The notes under the pieces are model-generated. The model was not told where the DNA came from. It worked only from the letters and a program-made list of their open reading frames with translations, and searched no databases. The position numbers and the translations under genes are program-made. From assembly GCA_008711295.1 (NCBI GenBank), contig VUYV01000212.1:83775-147774 (forward strand): DNA of 64,000 bases, written 5' to 3'. Shown here piece after piece: positions 1-11,106 of the stretch. The stretch comes from Anarhynchus alexandrinus (Eukaryota > Chordata > Aves > Charadriiformes > Charadriidae). Within the stretch, counting starts at the first letter, position 1, and each line of letters begins with the position of its first letter.

Positions 1-2304
1 CACAGAACAGGAAACACAGCAAAGCATGGCTGCAAATTTACAATTTTGCAGTGATTATCTGTGTGTGACAGAGATGAGCTAGACTGCTACAAAAGGAGGC
101 TAAAACACTGCAAATTAACATGCTTGAAATATGCTCCTGTAAAGCTTAGTTGTCAATAAGCAGAGTTGGATTTAATACAGTTTCCTAATTTAGAGTATTT
201 TAATATAATGAGAATATTAAACATACTGTATGGTAAACATTTGCCAAATGTCAGAAGGCTTCTAAATTTTAGAATTAGAAACAAATTTTTTTAAACCTAT
301 TTTTTTTCCTAAGAAGAGAAAATCAAATGTTTCCCCACAGAAATACAGCATATGATTTATATAAGTTAAAGGACAAGGTTAAAGTGTTAGACAAATATTA
401 ATTCCAGTTTTTCTAGTTTTCTATATGCAGTGCACAGGTGCAACTTGAAGAGCATATTATATGGTATAATCATTAAATCCATTCAACCAGACCTTTGAGA
501 GTTAAAAACATATATTCTGAGGAAAAGGACTCCTCGGTCCAAGGAATGAGAATGAAACAGTGCAGAATATTTGTGTATCAAGGTGATTCCAGTTTCCAAT
601 TGGGAAAACAGGACTGTTAACACCCACATCCCCTGACAACTGTCCAATTATGTATATCACACTTGGCCTACTGTTTGCAGTAGAAGTAATCAATAAAGGA
701 TGTGGTTGAGTGAACATAGATTTTGGTTGAACCAATGCATGAAAACTTAATCATTTACTCAGAGTGGAGAAATCAAATAGAGCAGAGATGAAACAGCCAC
801 TAAGGGGTTTGTTGATTGTGCCACCAAGTTTGTGGGCTAGAGGCTAAAAGTAATAAAGCAAATGGAATCAGTGACAGGAGAAAATGTAAAAAGGTTTTCT
901 TAATTTCATGAATTAATAGAAATGTTTTGAGGTATTTCTGGCCATTTTTTATATTTCACATAAAAACCTATGCTCCACGTACAGAAAATATGGAAATTGC
1001 TAGGGCATATAACCTCTTTCAAGCAAACAGAAATCAATTTGATACATACCAGAAAGACATTTCTCACTGTTAGAACTTCACTTATGCCAACTAGCAATTG
1101 GTTGGTACAGTTTAACAATTTTTCAAAGGAAGTACTTTTAAAAGCACTGCAGATTGAGATATTTAAAGTATGCTAGAAGGATTACTGAAACATTTTATCC
1201 TGCACAAGACCCAATAACATGATAAACAGGTCTTTCCTACTCAAAGGGCTAATATTTTATAGTTCCTTCAAAAATCTACATGTTATTTTATACAGCCATA
1301 TACTTTCTATCTCCTTAGACATCACCTTCCTAAATGCATAATATGTAATTTCCTAAAGATATAGTCATTCATGATCCCACAGAACAGTTATGATGACTTC
1401 AGCAGAAGAGATTACATATCTACAGCAACTCATTTTCCAGTTTCATGCTAAAATGCCCTATGAGATTTTTACCCCTATTAGACTTTTATGAAAATATGCA
1501 CCTTTTATAGGATTGCTCATGTGATTGAATTGGATCTATAAATCATGTGTCCACAAGAACTCATTACCATGGTGGACACTGGCAGAATAAGTCAAGAACA
1601 TGATGCTATTATGTCAGATTTTTCCTAGGAAAATGACATGCCCAAATGCACATGATAGAGAATTTCAGTTTCCCATGGTTTCTGGAAACATCTGCAGCAA
1701 AGATTTCACAAAAAATTCCAAAGCCATAGACAAGTTCTGGGCATTTCAGGAGGACTCAGCCATTTTCTCCAACCTGTCACAAGGCAATCAGTGCAAATTC
1801 TCACAGATGTTAAGGTTATAATGCATTATTATTTCAGGGAAAAAGTCAATTTTTTTTTGTAAAGATATTACTCATCAAATTTAAAATTATTTGGACAAGT
1901 CTAGTGTAGATCGGGTAAAAATACAAATGAAGAAAAGCGATCAAGCTGATTATGGAGATTCTGTCACCAACAGCAATTATTCATGCATTTATCCAATATT
2001 TTCTGAACAGGCTTGCCAGAAATTTGCTTGTTTGGTGTGAGAGTAAGCAGAAACGTACAATGTTTCTTTTAATGACTTTCTTTAAATTGGTTTTTCAAAC
2101 TATTTTTCTATGTCTTTTCCTCCTCCAAAGAAAGAACCAGTAGAGCTGGACCAGCATGATTTTGTTCATGAAAAATTCTGTTACTGAATTTTGAAAAATA
2201 GGTTTGTCTGAAATATCCATCCTACTGGGTTACAGAAAATGTTCTATTAGAGAGGATTACATGGCAAAAGGGAATTTATCTAGAAGGACTGCTTAAGACA
2301 AAGA
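1..2304. other. TTC29: Intron of TTC29, no recognisable element
   Basis: AT-rich unique sequence downstream of the last visible exon in gene direction. I looked on the minus strand for the next TTC29 exon (expected QSQG..TEAIKYL and LGDIYNEKG blocks) and did not find it. Open frames here are short and show no family resemblance. Confidence 0.7.
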
Positions 2305-3785
2305 TCATAGAATCACAGTATAGTTAAGGTTGCTAGGGATCTCTGGAGATAATCTCCATCCGCTTTGCTCAGAGCAACTAGAGGAAGCCTGTGTCCAGTG
2401 GAGTTCTGAGTGACTTTTGAAGGATGGAGACTCCACAACCTGTTCCAGAATTCACCCTCAGAGTGATTTTTTTCTTCTTCTTGTGTTTAAATGGAATCTC
2501 ATGTATTTCAGTTTGTGCCCATAAGCTCTTGTCCTGTCACTCAACACCACTGAGAAAGAGCCTGGCTTCCTCTGATAAGATCCTCTCGCAAGCCTTATCT
2601 TCTGTGGTCTGAACAGCCCTAGCTCCCTCAGCCTCTCCTCCTAGGAGACAGATGTTCCCACTCCCTTAGTTATCTTTGCAGCCCTTCACTGGATTCACTC
2701 CACTATGTCCCTCTCTCTCTTGTACTGGGGAGCCCAGAATGGGACACAGCACTCCTGGGGTGACCTCACCAGTAAGGAGCAGAGGCAAAGGATCACCTCC
2801 CTTGACCTGCTCCCAACACTCTGCCTAATGCAGCCCAGGATCCTGTTGGTCGCCTTTGCCATGAGTGTGCATCGCTGTCTCATGGGCAACTTGTTGTCCA
2901 CCAGGAAATCCAGGGCCTTCTCTGCCAAGCTCCTTTCCATCCAGTCAGCATGCAGCCTGGGCTGGTGCCTGGGGTTATCTACCCAGGTGCAGGACTTTGC
3001 ATTTCCCTTTCCTGAGCTTCACGAGACTGCCATTGGCTCATTTCTCCAGCCTGCTGAGGTCCCGCTCACTGGCAGCACAACCACCTACCTCGTTTATCAA
3101 CCTTTCCTCCCCAGTTTTGTATTGCCTGCAAACATGCTGAGGGTATGCTTGGTCACACCATCCCGGTCATTAATGAAGATATTAATCAGTCTTGGTGCCA
3201 GTATTGATCCCTGAGGACACCACTAGTGACTGGCTTCCCACTGGACTTTGTGCTGCTGAAGGCCGCCAGCTCATCTAGTTTTCAGTCTACCTCACTGTCT
3301 ATTTTTCTAAGCCATACTTTATCAGCTTGTGTATGAAGATGTTATGGGAGACAGTGTCAGAAGCCTTGCTAAATTTGCAACAATATCCACTACTTCACTA
3401 TCCACTATCCTTCATCCATCAAGCCAGTCATCTTATTGTAGAAAGCTATCAGGTTGGTGAAGCATGATTTCCCTGTCTTAAATCAAATCACCCCCTTTTC
3501 CTTAACATGTTTGGAAATTGCTTCTGGGATTATTCGCTCCATCACCTCAGGGATTGAGGCGAGGCTGACTGGCCTGATGTTTCCTGGATCCTCTTTTTGG
3601 AAGACAGAAGTGACATCTGCAACCTTCCAGTTCTCAGGAACCTCCCCTAGTTGCCACAACCTTTCAAAGATAATTGAAAGCAGCCTTGCTTTGGCCAGCT
3701 CCCTAAACAGCCATTTCAAATGTTGCTTATGCTATTTTCTCATGTCTGAGACACTTTACGGTCTACTTAGCTATTTTTGCTGCTT
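2305..3785 (-). repeat. CR1 LINE copy, 5'-truncated, minus strand
   Basis: CR1 non-LTR retrotransposon fragment. Its 3' terminal signature is at 2305-2320 (reverse complement of TGATTCTATGATC). The minus-strand reading contains reverse-transcriptase blocks: LWQLGEVPENWKVADVTSVF with ED-PGN-RPVSL near 3560-3670, the reverse complement of the SGV-PQGS motif near 3200-3225, and KALDFLVDNKLP with [11 protein letters not shown] and [17 protein letters not shown] toward 2700-2930. The element begins in the RT fingers, so endonuclease and ORF1 are missing. Frameshifts and stops make it inactive. Long plus-strand open frames over it are antisense shadows. It belongs to the same subfamily as the copy at 26730-27957. 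Confidence 0.9.
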
Positions 3786-4104
3786 GTGATATAGTAAAAG
3801 TAATCACGGAATTTATCCATTTCTATTTAAAACAGAGAATAAATGGGTTTCATGGAATGGCGTCTCCCCACCTGTGAGACCTCCTTACAAAATTGCCCCA
3901 TGAAGACAATGGATGAAAACTTCCCAAGTCTCTATGAACCTCAGCCATAGAGTTCAAGCATTCAAGAAGAAGTAAGGCCCACATACACAAACAGATTTAT
4001 ACACCTTACCTGAGACTTTTTTAGGGTTTTGGAGCACAAATCTAGAACTGTGATCCTTTGAATTTTTCGTCAACTGAATATCAGAATTCAGTTCCGATTC
4101 AACT

Positions 4105-5895
4105 CTAGTTGCCATTACTGCAACATGATGGGACAAATCCCACGACTGCAGTGTGGCTATCAATGGCTACAGGCTGTTCAGAAGGGACAGGCGAGGAAGA
4201 AGGCGCGGAGGGGTTGGCCTCTACATCAAGAAATGGATAGAGTGTGATGAGCTGTCTCTGAAGAATAGCCATGAGCAGGCTGAAAGCCTATTGGTAAGGA
4301 TTAGAGACCAAGGCAACAAAGGGAACCTTGTGGTTTGTGTCTGTGGTTGGCTGCCTGATCAAGGGGAACCTATTGACAAAGCCTTCTTACTCCAGCTACA
4401 GGAGGCATCATGATCATAGGCTCTCGTCCTGCTGGGGGACTTCAACCACCCCAACATCTGCTGGAAAGGTAGCACGGTGAGCTGTAGGCAATCCAAGAGA
4501 CTCCTGGAATGCACTGAGGATAACTTCTTAAGCCAGGTAATGGACAACCCTGCCAGAGGGGATTTGATACTGGACCTGATGGTCACCAATACAAGTAAGC
4601 TAATTGGAGACATCAAGATTGGAGGCAGCCTGGGCTGCAGTGATCATGCACTGGTGGAGTTCACAGTCCTGAGGGACATGGGTCAGGTGAAGAGTAAAGT
4701 CAGGTCCCTATATTTTAGGAAAGCAAAATTCCAGCTCTTCAAGGAGTTAGTCAATAGGACCCCCTAGGAAACTGCCCTTGGGGACAAGGGAGCAGAACAG
4801 AGCTGGCAGATCTTTAAGGACACTTTCCATACAGCACAAAAGCTCTCGATCCCCAGGTGTAAGAAATCAAGAAAGGAAGGGAAGAGACCAGCATGGATGA
4901 GTAAAGACCTGCTGGTCAAACTAAAGTGCAAGAAGGAAATGCACAGGCAGTGGAAGCAGGGACAGGTGTCCTGGGAAGAGTATAGGGACGCTGCCCGGTT
5001 GTGTAGGGATGGGGTCAGGAAGGCCAAGGCATGCTGGAGCTGAACTTGGCAAGGGATGCAAAGAATAATAAAAAGGGCTTCTACAGGTATGTCAGCAGGT
5101 ATGTCTACAGGCCAAAGGAAGGCCAAAGAAAGTGTACCCCCCTGATGAACATGACTGGCAAACTGATAACAACGGACAAGGAGAAGAATGAAGTAATCAA
5201 CATTTTTGCCTCAGTCTTCACTGGCAACCTTTCCACACCTCTCGAGTGGATGGACCACAAGACAGGGACAGGGGGAGCAAAGTCCCTCCCACTGTAAGAG
5301 AAGATCAGGCTTGTGATCACCTGAGGAACCTGAACGTACATAAGTCTATGGGACCTGATGAGATGCATCCCAGGGTCCTGAGGGAATTGGCTGATGTAGG
5401 TGCCAAGCCGCTCTCCATGCTATTTGAAATGTCATGGCAGCCAGGCAAAGTCCCCAGTGACTGGAAAAAAGGAAACATTGCACTCATTTTTCAGAAGGGT
5501 AGAAAGGAGGACCCTGGCAACTACTGACCTGTAAGCCTCACCTCTGTGCCTGGGAAGATTATGGAACAGATCCTCCTAGAAGCTGTGCTAAGGCACGTGG
5601 AGGAAAGGGAGATGATTTGAGACAGTCAGCACGGCTTCACCAAAGGCAAGTCCTGCCTGACCAACCTAGTGGCCTTCTGTGATGGACTGACTACATCAGT
5701 GGACAACTGGAACAGGTTGTCCAGAGAGGTGGTAGATGCCCCATCCCTGGAAACATTCAAGGTCAGGTTGGACTGGCCTCTGAGCAACCTGATCTATTTG
5801 AAGATGTCCCTGCTCATTGCAGGGAGGTTGGACTAGACGACCAACCTTTAAAGGTCCATTCCAATCCAAGCTATTCCATGATTCTATGATTCATA
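4105..5895 (+). repeat. CR1 LINE copy with endonuclease and RT remnants, internally deleted
   Basis: Plus-strand CR1 starting within the endonuclease domain. NGYRLFRRDRRGRRRGGVGL at about 4153-4215 and LLGDFNHPNICW at about 4430-4465 are the apurinic-endonuclease-type blocks. The endonuclease end, with SLGCSDHALVEF, is at about 4630-4665. The linker and RT fingers follow: [16 protein letters not shown] at about 5350 and [16 protein letters not shown] at about 5445. After the fingers region (HGFTKGKSCLTNLVAF) the sequence jumps at about 5705 straight to the 3' region (WNRLSREVVDAPSLETFK), skipping the RT catalytic core. It ends in ATTCCATGATTCTATGATTC. Several stops (for example TAG at 4765) confirm it is dead. 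Confidence 0.9.
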
Positions 5896-7746
5896 GGTGC
5901 CCTGACTTTTCTACAAAAAAGTTTCTCAAATGGCTGAAAGGTGCTGAGAATCATCATGATATTTTACAGGGTTGAGCAGTTTATGCCTATCATGTACCTA
6001 AAGCTCTTCAAAGCAGGCCCACATGCAAGGTTTTTAATTTGGTTAACAGTCTCAGGGCGGCATAACTACCAGATGGGTTTTATAAAAAATACCACAACAG
6101 CCATTTTCCAGAGAAACGGTTTACGGTTGTGTCTTTACCTGTGCAACAGATTAGCAGTTAAATCCCTGATCCTAGACACGAGAGTAAGTTCCTCCTTCAC
6201 TTGAATAATCAGAATGTTCCTCTCCTAGAAGAACGCCTTAAATACTAAACTGGGGCTTTTTATTGCTCTTAGTTTTTCCTCTCTTTTCTCCTTACCTACT
6301 GGTTTCCCTCTTTTTTAAATTGCAAGAGCCGGAAAGCAATGAGACTGTCCATTTCCAGATAGCTACAGAATACTCCCAGAAGGTGTGGAGTACAGATTTG
6401 ACGCAGGAGAAAATCACTAGCTACTCCTTCTTTAGCTCTACTTTTAAGAAAAGAATTTGCACTGGCATAGTCTTTCAGATGAAGAGTTTAGAAACCTGAC
6501 TTCAGAAGGATTTCTGTAACTTCTGAGTAAATAAATGTATGTGCTCTCATCCCAGAATGCCTAAATCACAGAGAGAGGAAATTAACATACATGGTTTTCT
6601 AGGACTGTCCTCTCGGCTGTCTTAGGCCACCCTCTACTCAGACTGCTGCTTTTTGTGACTACAAGGAACCCATGAATGCTACTGAGAGCTCAGTCACCTT
6701 TACATTCATTGGAAAGTCACTCATTTTAACAGCTGGTGTCCCAGCAACTGAATCTTTCTCAGTTAGGCTTAAGACAGTTTTGAAAATGGGACCTGGTATT
6801 CTAAGTCTGTTCTGTGGCTTTTTGAACATCTTATCCCATGTGCTTATTTAGGATGCTCAGCATATGAATAGCCATGAATTATGTATCAGAGAGCTGACGA
6901 GAACTGTGATTGTGGCTGGTCACTATATGTTCTGAAAGGCCAAGAGGCAAGGCATCTAACTCAAACAGGAGAACTTGCTCTGCACACTGAAATGAACCTG
7001 GTGACAAGTCCTCCATAAACAATTTGCCAACCTCTATCATGCATCATATGCCCTGAAGTTCCTAAATCAAGGATAAGCTGCAACCTTCATTTTAATATCT
7101 TCATATAATAACTGCATCAGATGACTTTATTTCAAAACTATTTGTGTAAGAAGTGGAAGTAGTTTCAAATTAATTCACCTGCAAGAAGATTTTAATGCCA
7201 GATGCTGAAATGAAAACATTGAAGACAAGCATCTTATCTGCAACAAATTTATATCTAGTTACACATGCACAAACCAGAAATGTCTCCACAGAAGAACTGA
7301 GTGCAATAAATGAAAACTTACAGTTCAGAAAAGATTACACTGAGACACCTACTGAAGCTTGCCACATTCTTCAAGGTGTTCTGTCTTTTTTAACATGGAA
7401 AAGATGCCAGATTTCTATTTTCCAGTAAGGTCCCTCCCAAACTTGTGAAAAAAAACCCAACAACAAAACAACAAAAAACCAAACCCAAAATAAAAAGGCC
7501 CCCAAAATGTGTGAAAAAAGGACATATTATAGTTTAGAGGTAAAGAAAAGCTTGGATCATAGACTTTAAAAAATGTGTACCAGTTTAAAATAACTTTCAA
7601 TGAAAGGGTCACTTACTGCAAGAAGGGCACTGCTTAAAATTTAAGCAGTCAGTAATGGGAAGCGACAGACCTCTAACAATTTAAGTCTTTCACAGTTGAA
7701 TGAATCTGCACTGACAGCCAGACAAGGATGTGCTAACCTACCTTAC
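5896..7746. other. TTC29: Intron of TTC29, between CR1 and exon 7747-7833
   Basis: AT-rich unique sequence. It contains an A-rich CAACAAAACAACAAAAAACC tract near 7460. No gene or repeat family was recognised. Confidence 0.7.
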
Positions 7747-7833
7747 CAGGATGTTGGCTATAGCTGCATATGCTCTGCCTAAGCCAGCAGAATCGCAAAG
7801 TGCTGTGAAGATTTTGACAGAAGTGTTCAAAAT
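7747..7833 (-). CDS. TTC29: TTC29 coding exon (TPR, last exon in window)
   Basis: Exon of 87 nt, 29 codons, phase 0 at both ends. The acceptor is TTTCCTGTTTCACAG|ATTTTG at 7834, the donor is ATCCTG|GTAAGGTAGG at 7747/7746. The peptide opens ILNTSVKIFTAL and closes GLGRAYAAIANIL. It aligns residue for residue with the TTC29 segment that begins VLD.Y.KIST and ends LGRxYEAIAKVL. Length and phase are exact, which supports the call despite weaker identity: the family's acidic DDD stretch is CDS here and the Tyr is Ser. The frame continues from the TCA codon ending the exon at 23633. The next exon, expected to begin near QSQG, is not found in bases 1-7746. Confidence 0.85.
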
Positions 7834-10800
7834 CTGTGAAACAGGAAAATAAAACCCAATAAATACAATGCTAAGAATTTCCACTTTTTTTTAATGCAGT
7901 CTCTGTGTCCGTACGAAACACAAAATTAGTTTTCCCACCTGTACATTTCTTCTTTAATTAGCTGTAATGGGACTAGGTTTTTAATCATTAGTTATAGCTG
8001 TATAAAACTACTCAATAATTACAAATTCAAAAGATACAACTTGCATTTAAAACCCTGTATTTTGGCACTTGGCAAAAACCAAAGAGATACCACCTGATTT
8101 GATTCGCAATAGAAATTTCCTTATCCATAATTTAAAATATTTTAAGAGGCTGTGCTTTTATGAATTTCTGTTAATCAATACCTTAAGATGGTATCCTTTG
8201 CATTCATAGTGTTTTAGAATGATACACTGATATACAACTTAATATTATTTTTCTTTCGTTTAACTATCACTATGACAACTTTTCTTAGTACAATTCACAT
8301 GCTCAAAAAGTGAGTAAATTATAGGTTATACATTTGAACTATGTTGGCTTAAAATACTGTACATAATTTTGTTATTTTTATGACTAATTATGCACACACA
8401 CAAGCAATTTGTTAACATTCATTTGGAATGTACTCTATTATCATGACCCCCTCCCATAACTGAAGGCTTACAGCTGCAGCATAAAAACATATGATCTTAA
8501 TTTAATTTAACACTGACATCACCTGTATCACATAATTTCTCTTTTAATCCATTTTTTTTCCAATGGTGATGATGGGAGAGTGCATATAAAATTAAATCCC
8601 ATTCTTTCCTCCCTCCTTTCTGTTGCTTGACCCAACCTATTACACACATGAGAAAACAGGAAATCTCCAAAGACTATCTATGGAAATCCTTTTTGCACAT
8701 TTCCAAGAAAGGAGTAGTGAATGTCATTTACCAGCTCTGAAGGGGGATGGGAGATGCCCGGGAACACACGACAGTATCCTGCATGCCCCAAGATGCCTAC
8801 TTATACCAAGGTAAAAGATGAGGCATTTTCTTTTAAGACAGCATCCCCTGCCATTGGCAAAGTTGTTGGCAAAGTTCAAGAAAACACGACTTGTGTGTGC
8901 TAATGCTATGGATGTCACCATTTCTATCACTGTTTCCACTACTCAGATTTCCTAGTTCTTAAAGGATTTTTACTACATGCAGGAGTATCCCTGGACAAGG
9001 CTCTTATTTTTTAGTTCTATAAGCTCTGTGTGCACAAAAAGTAGCATTTATTAACGTGCACTGCACTATTATTGTCCCTCAAGTACTTTCTTTATCAGTT
9101 ATGTTCTCATGTACATCAGCATTGCATCCTATGCTTGAAAGTCATTGTCAATTGAATTATCAGTGCATAAGATATGACAAAAACAGAGTGCAGGCACCTC
9201 AGTTAGGAGCCTGTCACATCAGTTCAGAACTTGCCTTAAATTGAATGCATACTCAAAGTTGTCATGGCTCGCAGTGTGTCCTTCTAATAATCCAGGCTGG
9301 TAACAGAAACACAGGCGTCTAAGAAACAGTTCTTAGTTTTGCGTTTAACTCAGAGGACCTACAACATTTGCTGTAGTAATTGTGCCCATATCAGAAAACC
9401 AGCCATAAGACTGACAGAAGGTTCCCAAAATTTTATGTACTGGACTGAAAATCATTCTTACTTTAAACTGGCCACTACAATATTAAAGTAGGACACAGGG
9501 CCTCTAGTGGTTACCATCTAGCACAGAAGGGTTAATTAGGCACCTAAGGCTTATGCTGGTGTACTTTTTTCCTATCAAAGACATCACAAAGCCTGAAAAG
9601 TACAGATAAAACCAAGGAAAAACCACAGCCAGAGTAGCTAAAGTAAGTTGGTTCACTGCATCTCTGCAACAGCTGGTAGAAAGTAGTAAGTAAGTAAACA
9701 AATAAAGGCACTCATTCATATTGACAAAAAGTGCTCATTTTGGTCCCGGATTACCACTACTTTACACAAATCAGATGTTTCATTCTAAATAATGATGAAA
9801 TAATGATAACTAAATCACCTACGTGAAAGGGAGAAAAAAAAATTACAATAGAAATAAATTACAATAGAGAACGTATTCTTCATGTCTGTATTTCAAATAA
9901 CTCCTCCAGCTTCAGACACTATGTAGGGACACAGAAAGGGACACATTCTTGATGGAAAGGAGGTGTGTAGTGCCTCTATATGCTACAATTGCCCAGTATC
10001 CATTTACATGGAAGAGGTGAAGAGGGGCCTCCTCGCCAGCGGTGCATGCCTTACTTTAAACATTCAAGATAGAAGAAAAGGAGGAGGTAGGGCAGGATAA
10101 TATGCTGGATTAACATGTAAACAATAGAGGATTCCACCCAAAGTCTTTTGCAATTACAGCACACTTTGAATTTTTCATTTAAAATGAAAATTTATAAAGC
10201 TTGCATGCTGGCAAATAAAGCGGAGTTGACACAGTGATGTCTGCCAGAACCTGTAAGCAGCCTGAAAATAACAAATTGATGCAAAAACTTTCCTGTCTAT
10301 TTTCATGGGATATGAACAACCGATCCATCTAACAGGGATCCTGTGACCACCGCCTAAGAGAAGACATGCATGTGGCAAGAGAGCATTGAGTGGGCATGGC
10401 TGGGCCAGTCATCTATTAGCTCTTTGACAAGTGAATAAATATTGGGAACACATATCATTTAGATGTAATGGAATTTATAGGTTCCAATGAAAGTTTTTCT
10501 ACCTTTAGACAGAAGTATAGCCAGAAAAGGGTCTTTTGTATATATTTTGGCCAATCTGTGCAGAGGACAGTGGCATCCAAGGAAGAGGTGGAACATGTCA
10601 ATAATTAATGCTGAATACTCCTACACAAATGTGCAGTTTTGCTGCATTTGTGGTCTTAGAGAATACAGCTGTCATTACACAAACAAAAAGGACGGAAAAA
10701 TTGTTTTAAACAAGAGAACAAAAGTCTCCTTATTAAGGTAATGTGCTTCTGCTTCAGTATTCTATAGTAAATAATGTTTATTAAAATATCATCTTGGTAA

Positions 10801-10991
10801 TTTTCTTCATGTTAAAAAATGTAAATAAAAATATATAACATTGTGTAAAGAGATATTGAATGGGACTACATAAGAATCTATACTGGTAATGTACATTAAA
10901 AAGAGTGGGTTTGGGTATTATACAAATCTGGTTGAATTTCCTTCTAAAAACGCAGACAAAGTTTTCAGAGATTTAGAGGTACTAAAGGGAC

Positions 10992-11106
10992 AAAATGCCT
11001 TGGTTTGTTTTCTTTGGTGGTTTTTTTTGTTTGTTTNGCAAAATGCCTTGGTTTGGTAGTTTAGGGTTTTTTCTTTGGTGTTTTTTTTGTTTGTTTGTTT
11101 GTTTTT
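10992..11106. repeat. Imperfect T-rich duplication spanning an unresolved base
   Basis: AAAATGCCTTGGTTTG at 10992 recurs at 11040. Each is followed by TTCTTTGGTG and a long TTTTTTTTGTTTGTTT tract. A single N at 11037 separates the copies. Either this is a true local duplication or a polymerase/assembly stutter in a G/T-rich tract. Confidence 0.7.

Noticed and set aside
2705..3214. 169-codon plus-strand open frame
   Set aside because: It is the antisense strand of a CR1 copy; the minus-strand reading carries the reverse-transcriptase motifs.
10487..10741. 84-codon plus-strand open frame with several Cys residues and a donor-like end
   Set aside because: The CICG and CHY spacing does not form a recognisable zinc finger; the acceptor is mediocre and no partner exon in phase was found.
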